Shown here: in pieces, positions 51,057 through 59,721 of the stretch
Layout of the letters: each line of letters opens with the position of its first letter
Position numbering within the stretch: the first letter of the stretch is position 1
NCBI RefSeq assembly: GCF_033025475.1
Contig: NZ_CP130322.1
Span: forward strand, 2,671,001 to 2,735,000
DNA: 64,000 bases
Origin: Sphingomonas sp. C3-2
GTDB lineage: Bacteria; Pseudomonadota; Alphaproteobacteria; Sphingomonadales; Sphingomonadaceae
Direction: 5' to 3'
Made by a program: the position numbers and the translations under genes
Notes under the pieces: model-generated
The model's input: the letters and a program-made list of their open reading frames with translations, nothing else
Database searches by the model: none
What the model was told of the DNA's origin: nothing

Positions 51057-51110
51057 CGCCTCCCGCTCCTGCTCCCGCTCGCGTTTGCGTTGCTCCCCGA
51101 TAGGGGGGTG

Positions 51111-52949
51111 TCAGTCCGCCTCGAACCGGGCGGTGTAGTCCTGCGCCAGCCGTTCATCCTGATCCTCCTTGCGGAGCAGGCAGTTGCCGACGACCAGCTG
51201 TTCGATCCCGGTGCCCATGAAACAGTGAAAGGCATCCTCGGGCGTGCAGACCACGGGTTCGCCGCGGACGTTGAAGCTGGTGTTGACGAGGATCGGGCAA
51301 CCGGTGCGTTGCTTGAACGCCGAAATGAGCCGCCAGTAGCGATCATTGGTTTCGCGGTGGACCGTCTGCACCCGCGCCGAATAATCGACATGGGTGATGG
51401 CCGGGACATCGGACCGGCAAATATTGAGCTTGTCGATCCCGAACAGCGCCTGTTCATCGGCCGTCATCTCGCGCCGACGGCCCTGCGCGACATCGGCGAC
51501 GAGCAGCATATATTGGCTGTCGGAATCGAGATCGAACCAGTCGGCGACATCCTCGCGCAGGATCGACGGCGCGAAGGGACGGAAGCTTTCGCGGTATTTG
51601 ACCTTGAGGTTGAGCAGTTTTTGCATGGTGGGCGAGCGCGGATCGCCGAGGATCGAGCGGTTGCCGAGCGCGCGCGGGCCGAATTCCATCCGCCCCTGCA
51701 TCCAGCCCACGGCCTTTTCCTCGGCCAGCGCATCGGCGGTGCGGGCGATGACATCGTCATTTTCCAGTACCTCGAACCGCGCGCCGGCGCCTTGCAGCCG
51801 CTGGACGATTTCGGGGGTTTCGAAGGCGGGGCCGAGATAAGCGCCGCGCATCATATCCCCCCCCGCCGGATCGACCACGCGGCCCTGATCCAGATATTGG
51901 TGCCAGACCGAGAGCGCCGCCCCCAGCGCGCCGCCGGCATCGCCCGCTGCGGGCTGGATCCAGATATCGTCGAAAATGCCCGCGCGCAGCAGCTTGCCAT
52001 TGGCGACGCAGTTGAGCGCGACGCCGCCCGCGAGGCACAAATGGCGTTCGCCGGTTTCGGTGCGCGCGGCGCGCGCGAGGCGGAGCACCGCCTCTTCGGT
52101 GACGAGCTGGATCGAGGCGGCGAGATCCATTTCGCGCTGGGTGAGATCATCCTCGGGCCGGCGCGGCGGACCGCCGAACAACGCGTTGAAACGCGGCGAG
52201 GTCATGGTGAGCCCGGTGGCGTAATCGAAATAATCCTGGTTGAGCCAGAAGCTGCCATCGGGCTTGAGATCAATGAGATTGTCGAGGATCGTCTGCGCGA
52301 AGCGCGGCTGGCCGTACGGCGCGAGCCCCATCAGCTTATATTCGCCCGAATTGACCTTGAACCCGGTATAATAGGTGAAGGCCGAATAGAGCAGCCCGAG
52401 CGAATGGGGGAAATGGATTTCCTTGATGAGTTCGAGCTGGTTGTCGCGCCCCAGCCCGAGCGAGGTGGTGCACCATTCGCCCACCCCGTCCATCGTGAGC
52501 ACCGCCGCGCTGCGATAGGGTGAGGGGAAGAAGGCGCTGGCGGCGTGCGACTGGTGATGCTCGGTAAAGAGCAGCGAGCCGTTCCAGCCGCTGCCGCCGG
52601 GAAGCTCGGCCAGCGCCTTGCGCAGCATCGATTTCTGGAAAAGCTTTTCCTTGATCCACAGCGGCATTGCCATGCGGAACGAGGAAAAGCCGCGCGGCGC
52701 GGTGGCGAGATAGGTTTCGAGCAGCCGTTCGAATTTGAGGAACGGCTTTTCATAGAAGACGACATGATCGATGCCGTCGAGCCCGCACCCCGCCTCTTCC
52801 AGGCAATAGGCGATGGCCCGCGCGGGGAATCCGGGATCGTGCTTGCGGCGCGTGAAGCGTTCTTCTTGTGCCGCTGCCACGATCCGCCCGTTTTCGACCA
52901 GCGCCGCGGCGCTGTCGTGATAATAGGCCGAAAGCCCGAGGATGCGCAT
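51111..52949 (-). CDS. O-carbamoyltransferase (NodU/CmcH/TobZ family)
   Basis: A 612-residue enzyme. The N-terminal Kae1-like part shows LGLSAYYHDSAAAL, TEHHQSHAASAFFPSPYRS (metal-binding His pair) and TMDGVGEW. The C-terminal carbamoyltransferase part shows EFGPRALGNRSILGDPRSPT and TGCPILVNTSFNVRGEPVV. The family transfers carbamoyl from carbamoyl phosphate through a carbamoyl adenylate to a hydroxyl of sugars, Nod factors or antibiotics. Acceptor here is unknown; SGNH and SxtJ-type neighbours suggest a cell-surface product. Confidence 0.92.
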   Translation of the reverse strand: MRILGLSAYYHDSAAALVENGRIVAAAQEERFTRRKHDPGFPARAIAYCLEEAGCGLDGIDHVVFYEKPFLKFERLLETYLATAPRGFSSFRMAMPLWIKEKLFQKSMLRKALAELPGGSGWNGSLLFTEHHQSHAASAFFPSPYRSAAVLTMDGVGEWCTTSLGLGRDNQLELIKEIHFPHSLGLLYSAFTYYTGFKVNSGEYKLMGLAPYGQPRFAQTILDNLIDLKPDGSFWLNQDYFDYATGLTMTSPRFNALFGGPPRRPEDDLTQREMDLAASIQLVTEEAVLRLARAARTETGERHLCLAGGVALNCVANGKLLRAGIFDDIWIQPAAGDAGGALGAALSVWHQYLDQGRVVDPAGGDMMRGAYLGPAFETPEIVQRLQGAGARFEVLENDDVIARTADALAEEKAVGWMQGRMEFGPRALGNRSILGDPRSPTMQKLLNLKVKYRESFRPFAPSILREDVADWFDLDSDSQYMLLVADVAQGRRREMTADEQALFGIDKLNICRSDVPAITHVDYSARVQTVHRETNDRYWRLISAFKQRTGCPILVNTSFNVRGEPVVCTPEDAFHCFMGTGIEQLVVGNCLLRKEDQDERLAQDYTARFEAD

Positions 52950-52963
52950 CGCCCCGATCCCGA

Positions 52964-53113
52964 TCAGAAGATGGTGTAGATGAACGGGGCGACGGCCGAG
53001 CCATGCGTGAGCACGAGCAGCCCGCCAAAGACCAGCATCACCAAAAGGATGGGCAGCAACCAGAATTTCTTGCGCGCGCCCATAAAGGCCCAGAGTTCGC
53101 GGATCATTTCCAT
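52964..53113 (-). CDS. DUF5989 small membrane protein
   Basis: A 49-residue protein: amphipathic start IRELWAFMGARKKFWLL, one membrane helix (about 19-42) and a conserved-looking end APFIYTIF. This is the DUF5989 pattern, commonly found between an SxtJ-family gene and a carbamoyltransferase gene, as here. It starts 14 bases before the carbamoyltransferase gene on the minus strand. Role unknown, perhaps membrane anchoring. Confidence 0.8.
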   Translation of the reverse strand: MEMIRELWAFMGARKKFWLLPILLVMLVFGGLLVLTHGSAVAPFIYTIF

Positions 53114-53165
53114 AATGGCTTCCCTTCGAACATGCGTTCCCGAACAGGGATGGATTTCAGTACGG

Positions 53166-53609
53166 TCAGAACTGGTTGACGGCGCTTTCGGGCGCGGGGC
53201 CCGGCGGCAGGCGATCCACCCAGGTGGAGGCATGGCGCCGATCGGCGCGCAGCCGAAGCGCATCGCGCCCCTTGAGGCGCATGCCGATGGCGACCGGGGT
53301 GAAGATCAGCAGGAACATCAGCCCCATGATCAGCGGATTGACGATCATGGCGAGGAGCAGCCCGAGCTTCATCCACAGCCGGTTGGGCAGCGCGAGCGTT
53401 TTGGGCGCGCTCGCGGCGAGCAGCACAAGGAGCCCACCGATCGCCGCCATGGTGAGCGTGACCGGCCCCTGATGGATGAACCAGAACCAGCGGACCGCCG
53501 CGATGGCGATGAGGATCAGCCCGACCGTGAAGCCGAAATTGCGTTCAGAGGGGAGCTTGACCTCTTCATGGCCGTCATAGCCCTCGTGCGTGCCGTGCCC
53601 ACCGCGCAT
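53166..53609 (-). CDS. SxtJ-family membrane protein
   Basis: A 147-residue protein with three to four hydrophobic segments (about 26-45, 50-66, 80-110) and the SxtJ-like start SERNFGFTVGLILIAIAAVR. It is first in the operon with DUF5989, carbamoyltransferase and two SGNH genes. SxtJ was named in saxitoxin clusters beside a carbamoyltransferase, but this family is widespread and that does not imply toxin synthesis. Function unknown. Confidence 0.75.
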   Translation of the reverse strand: MRGGHGTHEGYDGHEEVKLPSERNFGFTVGLILIAIAAVRWFWFIHQGPVTLTMAAIGGLLVLLAASAPKTLALPNRLWMKLGLLLAMIVNPLIMGLMFLLIFTPVAIGMRLKGRDALRLRADRRHASTWVDRLPPGPAPESAVNQF

Positions 53610-54078
53610 TGCCGTCTCCCGAAATGACGGGCGACCGGTTCCGTGCCGTGCCGCCGATAGTGCCGGGGCGAGGCGTCGTCGCGATCCTCCCATCCCCGTT
53701 GCGCACCATATTGCGCACCCGGGCGGGCTGGCGAGATTACATAAAGGATTAGCACGACTTGGCCGAACGGGACGATGACGGCCCGAAATGGCCGATGCGG
53801 CGCGCAGGCCGAAAAAGCCCGAAAATGCGTGCATATGCGTTGGGCAGGGCGCCGCGTAGCCGATGATGGGGCGATGGAAACCACCCGTGCGAGCGGGATG
53901 CTTGCATGCAAGTAGATGAAATCATGTGAAAAATTGAGAGGAGCATGACATTTGTTATATTTCCCCCTCCTGCCGGGTTAGGGGAATAGCCCGGAGTGGT
54001 CGATGAAATCGCCCGGCGATGGGATATGTTCGGCGGGCCGCAAGCGCGGTTTTCCGGGCCTCAGCAGGACGCACAGCC
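53610..54078. other. Intergenic region upstream of two divergent units
   Basis: These 469 bases separate the SxtJ operon from the gene at 54079. A lower-GC stretch at about 53880-53970 contains ttgttatatttccccctcct and gccgggttaggggaatagcc, likely promoter DNA. I see no conserved coding frame here. Confidence 0.45.
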
Positions 54079-54609
54079 ATGGGACAGCAGCATTGCCCGA
54101 GCCGATCCGGCGAGATCGCGCCCCACGGACTGGCGCGGCGCGGCGCGGCCTGCGCGGTGGTGGAGATCGTGGCCGGGGCGGACGGCGTGCTGCCCACCGA
54201 GTTGGTGCGCACCGTCTACCGCGCGAGCGCCGAGGGCCTTTATGTGCTCGCGCTCCACGGCATCGATCCCGTTGCGATCGACCATGCGCTCGATGCGCTG
54301 GTGGGGACGCTGCCGCTCAATATTCCGGGGGTGATCTATGTCGATGCGGGGGACGAGGCGTCGCTGCGCTGCGCACTGGGGATGACCGAGTGCATATTGG
54401 CGACGAGCTTTGCCTTCAAGACCTGGGTGGCGGCGCTGGGTTTCGATTGCCACGCCGATGCCGAACGCGCGCGCGGGCTGAACGGGCTGGCGGCGCCGGG
54501 GATCGAGCCGCTGTTCGTCGACGGCGAGGCGGGGGCGCTGCGGCTTGGCGGGCTGGCCGCCTATCCGGCGCAAGAGGAGGCAGCGGCGATCAGGACGGAG
54601 TTTCATTGA
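54079..54609 (+). CDS. Hypothetical protein
   Basis: A 176-residue protein of mixed alpha/beta character with no signal peptide or membrane segment (CAVVEIVAGADGVLPTELVR, GLYVLALHGIDPVAIDHALD, ALGMTECILATSFAFKTWVA). ATG 54079 follows an AGGAC; the frame opens earlier at 54019. Its 3' end overlaps by 20 bases the convergent response regulator gene. I do not recognise the family, but codon use matches the neighbourhood. Confidence 0.55.
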   Translation: MGQQHCPSRSGEIAPHGLARRGAACAVVEIVAGADGVLPTELVRTVYRASAEGLYVLALHGIDPVAIDHALDALVGTLPLNIPGVIYVDAGDEASLRCALGMTECILATSFAFKTWVAALGFDCHADAERARGLNGLAAPGIEPLFVDGEAGALRLGGLAAYPAQEEAAAIRTEFH

Positions 54610-55243
54610 GCACCAGCGCGGTGAGCGCGGTGCGGTTGCGGACATTGAGCTTGGTATAGATATTGTGGAGGTGGATGCGCACCGTGCCCGCCGACAGGCC
54701 GAGCAGGGTGGCGACCTCGGTATTCGGGCGGCCTTCGCACACCAGCGCCACGATTTCGCGTTCGCGCGTGGTGAGCGTTTCTTCGAGCAGGCGATCGCGC
54801 TGGGTGCTGCGCGTGCGCCGCGCCATGGCGCGCTCGACAATGTCAGGGGGAAGCTGACGCCGCCCATCGGCCACGGCGTGGAGGCAATCGACAAGCGCCT
54901 CGGGCGCGCTTTCCTTGAGCAATATGCCCCAGACGCCGAGGTTAAGCGCTTCGAGCACCTGATTGTCGCTGATCAGCGCGGTGAGCAGCACGACGCGCGT
55001 GCGATCGGCTTCTTCGCCGATGCGGCGGAGCAGATCGAGCCCGCTGAGCTGGGGCATGGCGAGATCGAGCACCGCGATCTCGGGCCGGAAGGCGCGGATG
55101 AGCGCGAGCGCGGTATCGCCGTCGGCGGCGGTGGCGACGACATCGAAGCGGGTGTCGCTGGCTACGATGTCGCGCAAGCCCTTTAGCAGCAGCGGATGAT
55201 CGTCGGCGAGGAGCACGCGGACGGGATGGGTGGCGCGGTTCAT
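54590..55243 (-). CDS. NarL/LuxR-type response regulator
   Basis: A 217-residue regulator: receiver (about 8-125) with Asp14/Asp15 and phospho-acceptor Asp60 (IAVLDLAMPQLSG), and LuxR-type helix-turn-helix (about 155-213; LTTREREIVALVCEGRPNTE, LSAGTVRIHLHNIYTKLNV). It overlaps the kinase stop by ATGA and is its cognate partner. Target genes are not evident from the sequence. Confidence 0.9.
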   Translation of the reverse strand: MNRATHPVRVLLADDHPLLLKGLRDIVASDTRFDVVATAADGDTALALIRAFRPEIAVLDLAMPQLSGLDLLRRIGEEADRTRVVLLTALISDNQVLEALNLGVWGILLKESAPEALVDCLHAVADGRRQLPPDIVERAMARRTRSTQRDRLLEETLTTREREIVALVCEGRPNTEVATLLGLSAGTVRIHLHNIYTKLNVRNRTALTALVLNETPS

Positions 55244-57087
55244 AGCGGCAATCTTACCTGCATCGTCAGCCCTGCGTTGGTTTCGAGAAGACGGAACTGG
55301 CCACCGAGATCGGCGACGCGCGCGCGGATCGACTGGGGCCGGGTTTCGCCGATCGGCTCGACATCGGCCAGGCCGTGGCCATCGTCGATGATCCGCATGT
55401 CGAGCCCCGGATCGGCGCGGCGGACGAGCACATGGACCGACCCCGCGCCGCCGTGGCGCGCGGCGTTGGCGGTGGCTTCGGACACGATCTGGCGCATTTC
55501 GGTGGCCAGCCGCGCGGGAACGAGGATGTCGGCCGGGAACACATCGATATGGACCGCGCAGTGCCATTGGCGGCTGAGCGGATCGGCGAGCACATCGAGC
55601 TGATCGCGCAGCGGCAGGAGCGGCTGGGCCGCGGCGCGGGGGCGGGCGCCCTCGACAAACTGGCGGATGCGGCGTTGCTGGGTCTGGAGCAGCCCGCCGA
55701 CCAGGCTGAGCGTATCGCGCAGCGCCTCGGGCTGGTGCTGGCGTTCGGCGAGGCGGATCTGGAGGCTGGCGGCGGTGAGATCCTGCAGCACGCTATCGTG
55801 CAGATCGCGCGCGAGCCGGCCGCGCGCGCGCCAGCTGGCGGTGGCCGACAATTCGCGCATCACCGCGAATTGTTCGAGCTCGAAGGCGATCCGATCGGCG
55901 ACGATCTCGACCAGCGAGAGCATTTCCTCGGTCGGATAGCCGGGATCGATCACGAAGACGCAACCGCGATAGCGCTGGCTGGCAAAGCCCGCGCGGCAAA
56001 AGGCGGGCCGGTGCGGGGGGATGACCATGCGGTTGAGCCCGAGCTGCTGGACGATGGGTTCGGGCAGGCCGATCGTGCGCGCAATGGGGCCATAATGATG
56101 CCCGGCGCGCCCGGCCTCGCCCGCCAGCGCCTGTTCGCACTGCGCGCGGGTGATGTCGAAGAAGAGGCGGTGGACGCCGTCCCACCAGGCGAGCCGCGCG
56201 CCGGGTTCGTCATTTTCGAGCCAGAGCACGAGCAGCGGGCACCCGCCGAGCACCGCTGAGGCATGGCGCAGCGATCCTTCGAGCGAGGGTTCCTCGCGCT
56301 CACCAGGGGCGGCCATGCCCGCTTCCACCGGCCAGGCCGCCAGCTGGGTGAGGCGGCGCTGGCTGCGATCGCGGTAGGAGGCGAAATAGCCGAGCATCGC
56401 GGCGGCGACAAAGGCATAGGCCGAACGCATGATGAAGCCGTTGAGATCGGACTTGGTGGGATCGTCATAGGGCCAGCCGACGAAGAGCAGCAGCAGATTG
56501 AGGATGAGCGCGGTGATGAGCGCGCCGCGCACGCCCCAGCGCATCGCCGAGGTGATGAGCGCGAAGCTGACAAAGGCGAGAAACGGGCTGGCGAGTTCGC
56601 CGGTGAGGAAGGAGAGCAGCCCGAACACCGCGATGTCGATGGCATGGGTGACGGTATGCCGCGCCGCGCCCGGCGGCGCGCGTGAGCGCATCAGCGTGAG
56701 GATCAGCGAGTAGAGGACGTAGCTGCCGAGCACGAGATAGGTTTCGGACACGTTGCGCTGCGGCTGGATGGGGTCGAGCAGCACCGCAAGCAGCGCGAAG
56801 CCCGACGAGATGAGCCGGCCGAGCCGGATGAGCAGTTCGGGCTGGGCGAGGAAACGATCCGCAAAGCCGTTCCAGCCGGAATGGCGCGCGCGGGCGAAAG
56901 GGGGGGATGCGGCGCGTACCGCGGGGGAACGCGCGGCGGCGGGCCTGGCCGTCGCGGCAGGGTTCGCGCCCGGAGGCGCGGTTGCGCTGAGTGCTGGACC
57001 GAACCCCTTGCTCAATATGGACCCCCGTCCACCGGCAATGTTTCCGTGCGCCCCGCCGCGCAGGAGGCGGCGGGACGACGCCTGCAT
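55240..57087 (-). CDS. HisKA_3 membrane sensor histidine kinase
   Basis: A kinase of up to 615 residues. The first 70 residues are Ala/Pro-rich and may be upstream of the true start. Then five or six membrane segments (about 85-245), a GAF-like sensory stretch (about 265-410), the phospho-acceptor His in GRLARDLHDSVLQDL (about 425), and an ATPase domain with IVSEATANAARHGG and IIDDGHGLADV. It forms an operon with the response regulator downstream. Confidence 0.85.
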   Translation of the reverse strand: MQASSRRLLRGGAHGNIAGGRGSILSKGFGPALSATAPPGANPAATARPAAARSPAVRAASPPFARARHSGWNGFADRFLAQPELLIRLGRLISSGFALLAVLLDPIQPQRNVSETYLVLGSYVLYSLILTLMRSRAPPGAARHTVTHAIDIAVFGLLSFLTGELASPFLAFVSFALITSAMRWGVRGALITALILNLLLLFVGWPYDDPTKSDLNGFIMRSAYAFVAAAMLGYFASYRDRSQRRLTQLAAWPVEAGMAAPGEREEPSLEGSLRHASAVLGGCPLLVLWLENDEPGARLAWWDGVHRLFFDITRAQCEQALAGEAGRAGHHYGPIARTIGLPEPIVQQLGLNRMVIPPHRPAFCRAGFASQRYRGCVFVIDPGYPTEEMLSLVEIVADRIAFELEQFAVMRELSATASWRARGRLARDLHDSVLQDLTAASLQIRLAERQHQPEALRDTLSLVGGLLQTQQRRIRQFVEGARPRAAAQPLLPLRDQLDVLADPLSRQWHCAVHIDVFPADILVPARLATEMRQIVSEATANAARHGGAGSVHVLVRRADPGLDMRIIDDGHGLADVEPIGETRPQSIRARVADLGGQFRLLETNAGLTMQVRLPL

Positions 57088-57139
57088 GGTAGCAGCAATG
57101 ATCGGCCGGGCAATATGCCCGTGCGGGCGCGAAGGAGGG

Positions 57140-57619
57140 TCAGTCCGTCCCGATGGGATAGCCGGTAAAAACCTTCGGCTTTTTCATGAGGACATGGGTG
57201 ACGATCTTGTCGACCGCGAGGTCGCGGCGCGACAGTTCCTCGGTCAGCGCGGTCCAGGCGGGCATGTCGGGGACGACGACCTTGAGCAGATAATCGAACG
57301 CGCCGCTGACCTGGCTCACCTCCACCACCTCGGGCATCTGGACGATTTCCGCCTCGAACCGCGCGAGGACGCGGGCATTGTGATCGCCCAGCGTCACCTC
57401 GGCAAAGAGGATGAGCGTGGGGCCGAGCGCATAGGGCGACAGCCGGGCATGATAGCCCTCGATCACGCCGAGCGCCTCAAGCCGGCGCGTGCGCGCGAGA
57501 CAGGCGCTGGCGGACAGCCCGACCCGGTCGGCCAAACCATGGTTGGTGATTCTGCCTTCTGCCTGAAGAAGCGCGAGAATCTTGCGATCCATGCGGTCGA
57601 GCGGGGGAGATGCGGTCAT
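57140..57619 (-). CDS. Lrp/AsnC-family transcriptional regulator
   Basis: A 159-residue regulator: AsnC helix-turn-helix (8-60; LDRMDRKILALLQAEGRITN, LSASACLARTRRLEALGVI) and the RAM effector domain (about 70-150; VSQVSGAFDYLLKVVVPDMP). Family members sense amino acids and often regulate a neighbouring gene; none is adjacent except a tiny open frame at 57763. Confidence 0.9.
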   Translation of the reverse strand: MTASPPLDRMDRKILALLQAEGRITNHGLADRVGLSASACLARTRRLEALGVIEGYHARLSPYALGPTLILFAEVTLGDHNARVLARFEAEIVQMPEVVEVSQVSGAFDYLLKVVVPDMPAWTALTEELSRRDLAVDKIVTHVLMKKPKVFTGYPIGTD

Positions 57620-57762
57620 GCCCCCTCATAGCCGCAGAAAATGCAGAAAGCATCCGGATATTCCGTCAGCACTGCGCATGAATATCCCGTAAAGGCTGCG
57701 CCATCGCCGCCGAAGATCCTGCGGCAATTATTTCATTTTGATGACGGCAAAGGAATGGTGCG

Positions 57763-57861
57763 ATGTTGCGGAACGAGACGCTGGCGAGTGTGGTGTTTGC
57801 GATGGCGGTGGCGGTGATCCTGCCCGCATGCTTGGTGATCGCCCAGTCGCTGGCGGCCTGA
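57763..57861 (+). CDS. Possible 32-residue single-helix membrane protein
   Basis: ATG 57763 is preceded by AAAGGAA and encodes MLRNETLASVVFAMAVAVIL followed by PACLVIAQSLAA, one hydrophobic helix. It diverges from the Lrp gene and would fit a small membrane protein under Lrp control. Evidence is limited to the ribosome site and hydrophobicity. Confidence 0.4.
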   Translation: MLRNETLASVVFAMAVAVILPACLVIAQSLAA

Positions 57862-58003
57862 GCCTGGCGTTGATGGCGTGATGTTGGGCGCGGATAGATC
57901 GCGCGCTATCGGATGGCAGGGATGGGTGGTTTGCGGACTGGCGGCTTTGGCGAAATTTCACCGGGTAGCAGACGATCCATCCTGTTGATCGCACCCTCCG
58001 CAG

Positions 58004-58591
58004 TTAGTTATTGAGCCCATTGCGATTTTCGGCAGCCGCACCGGATATAAGGGCTGTGGCGAGAGCACGATAGAAGCGGCATATTGCTGTGACAGCATGA
58101 GATTCAAGCCGAAGCCATTTGTCAGAATGGCCCGTATCGTCCCACAATTTTCGTCCTGTTATCAGGGCAACGTCCCCATTAAGCCTCGGGTCGTACATCA
58201 CGCCACTACAATAAGTCAGACAAGCCGAAATGCGGCCAATGGCAAGCAGGTGCGCATGCGCCGCGCAATCCACATCGATCATCCGCTCCACTACCAGCAA
58301 CTTCCGAGCGACATTACGCTGACGTAAAAAATATCGATGGTCGTGATGAGGCCCGCCATGATGCAGCGCAATATCATCTAAAACCACGGCCATAAATCGA
58401 TTCAGTTCCCGCAGCCGATTGGCATTTGTCCGTGTCTGGACAGCGAAAGCCCATTCATTGTGGGGCTGGACCTTGGACGAGGCATGACGTTCCCAGAAGG
58501 CGCAACCTGATAATAGGGTTCTGTAAGCGTTATCCCATGGCTCGATTTTTCGCAGTGCGTCCGGGGCGGCCTCGGTTGAAATATCTATCAC
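58004..58591 (-). CDS. Hypothetical protein in a lower-GC patch
   Basis: A 195-residue protein without membrane segments or known motifs, rich in His, Arg and Cys (HHGGPHHDHRYFLRQRN, DCAAHAHLLAIGR). The GTG start at 58591 follows GGGATGAG. Base composition of 58000-58620 is visibly lower in GC than the rest of the window and codon choice is less biased, which suggests recent acquisition. I do not recognise the family. Confidence 0.55.
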   Translation of the reverse strand: MIDISTEAAPDALRKIEPWDNAYRTLLSGCAFWERHASSKVQPHNEWAFAVQTRTNANRLRELNRFMAVVLDDIALHHGGPHHDHRYFLRQRNVARKLLVVERMIDVDCAAHAHLLAIGRISACLTYCSGVMYDPRLNGDVALITGRKLWDDTGHSDKWLRLESHAVTAICRFYRALATALISGAAAENRNGLNN

Positions 58592-58665
58592 GAGCTCATC
58601 CCCCCTTACCGTGAATGTAGCAAATATTGTCGGATAGGCCGCTACAGGATGTATGGAGACGTTTA

Positions 58666-58911
58666 TCAGCGTTCGTTATCGGAACTCTCTACCGCTGCGC
58701 TTTCAACGATTGCTGGTGCGGGCTTCTTGCCCTCGCGCTGCTCAGCTGCAAGGGCTTCTCTAGCCCAGATTTTAGCAGCTTTTTCTTCAATGGCTTTAAC
58801 ATTGGGGAGGGAGGTCGCGGAGGCCCGTTGCAGGTGGTAGGCTTCTCGCTCTCGGCATATTTCTGAGCTGGCTATCGTAATTTCCTTTCCGCTTGGCAGG
58901 GACGCGCACAT
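58666..58911 (-). CDS. Small charged protein downstream of the cold shock gene
   Basis: Up to 81 residues; the helical core EREAYHLQRASATSLPNVKA and KAAKIWAREALAAEQREGKK is Ala/Lys/Glu-rich. Similar small proteins often follow cspA-type genes in alphaproteobacteria. It is 38 bases downstream of the cold shock gene on the same strand. The start is uncertain: a good GGAAAGGA lies inside the frame before an ATA codon (about 58866), suggesting the real start may be non-standard or mutated. Confidence 0.5.
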   Translation of the reverse strand: MCASLPSGKEITIASSEICREREAYHLQRASATSLPNVKAIEEKAAKIWAREALAAEQREGKKPAPAIVESAAVESSDNER

Positions 58912-58949
58912 GCGGGCGGCGTGGATGCCACCCGCATGTGGTCGAGGCG

Positions 58950-59156
58950 TTAGGCCGACTGAAGATTGACAGCCGAAACCTTTCCGCGACGATCGGTCTC
59001 AAGTTCAAACGAGACGCGTTGATCTTTGTGGAGTGTTTGCATGCCGGCCCGCTCAACCGCAGAGATGTGAACGAACGAATCTCCGCTGCCATCCTCGGCT
59101 GCGATGAAGCCGTAACCTTTGTCGGCGTTAAAAAATTTCACGGTTCCGGTGATCAT
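58950..59156 (-). CDS. Cold shock protein (CspA family)
   Basis: A 68-residue OB-fold protein with both RNA-binding motifs: KGYGFIAAEDG (RNP1-like) and SFVHISA (RNP2-like), starting MITGTVKFFN. It binds single-stranded nucleic acid and acts as an RNA chaperone. AAAAAGGA precedes the ATG at 59156. The long upstream leader may have thermosensing structure, as in other csp genes, but none was established. Confidence 0.93.
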   Translation of the reverse strand: MITGTVKFFNADKGYGFIAAEDGSGDSFVHISAVERAGMQTLHKDQRVSFELETDRRGKVSAVNLQSA

Positions 59157-59721
59157 TTGGGTATCCTTTTTCCCATGCGTGGCGGACATGCGCCAAGAAT
59201 GGCTCATCCCTGCTTCAGTAAAGCTAGAAAAGGACAGAGGCGCCGTAGCCGCCCAATATCCGTCGCATGCGGCGTCAGCATTTACGGGATACACGATTCA
59301 GGTGCGTGTGCCAAATTTCTGTCGGATATCACTGTGCGGGACGAAAGTTTGAACCAAGCGATTTGGCGGCAACGGGAAGCGGAGCATGGCAAAAACCAGT
59401 CGATGTCCATCACGGGTCACAAAACGACGACAGCCGCTGTCACTGCAATGCCACGCCAACCCATTGCAGTCCTCCTTTGGGCTAACAAGCTGAATGAATG
59501 TCCGCTTCCGGGCAAGGTCACTACCACGGCGAACGGCAATTTCCGGTCGTTTTCGGAACGGCGGAATGCCTCCCCGCAGCCTGACGACCTAATCCCCAAT
59601 CCTGCCCTAAAGGGTAGCCGGGAACCCGCGTGCCGCGCGCCGCGTTCAGGGACGGGGGGCGCAGGCAGGGCATGCCCGGCGCCGCCGGGGGTGTGCTTGC
59701 CGGGCAGGTGAGGAACGGCGC
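59157..59721. other. Intergenic region between cold shock gene and ku
   Basis: These 565 bases hold the csp leader and promoter on the minus side and the ku promoter on the plus side. Open frames crossing it lack ribosome sites and family-like sequence. No RNA gene is recognised. Confidence 0.45.

Noticed and set aside
53166-53609. Saxitoxin-related biosynthesis
   Set aside because: The SxtJ name is historical; only this small membrane protein and a generic carbamoyltransferase are present, with none of the core saxitoxin enzymes.
58893-59711. 272-residue open frame between csp and ku
   Set aside because: It runs antisense through the cold shock gene and has no ribosome site or recognisable sequence.
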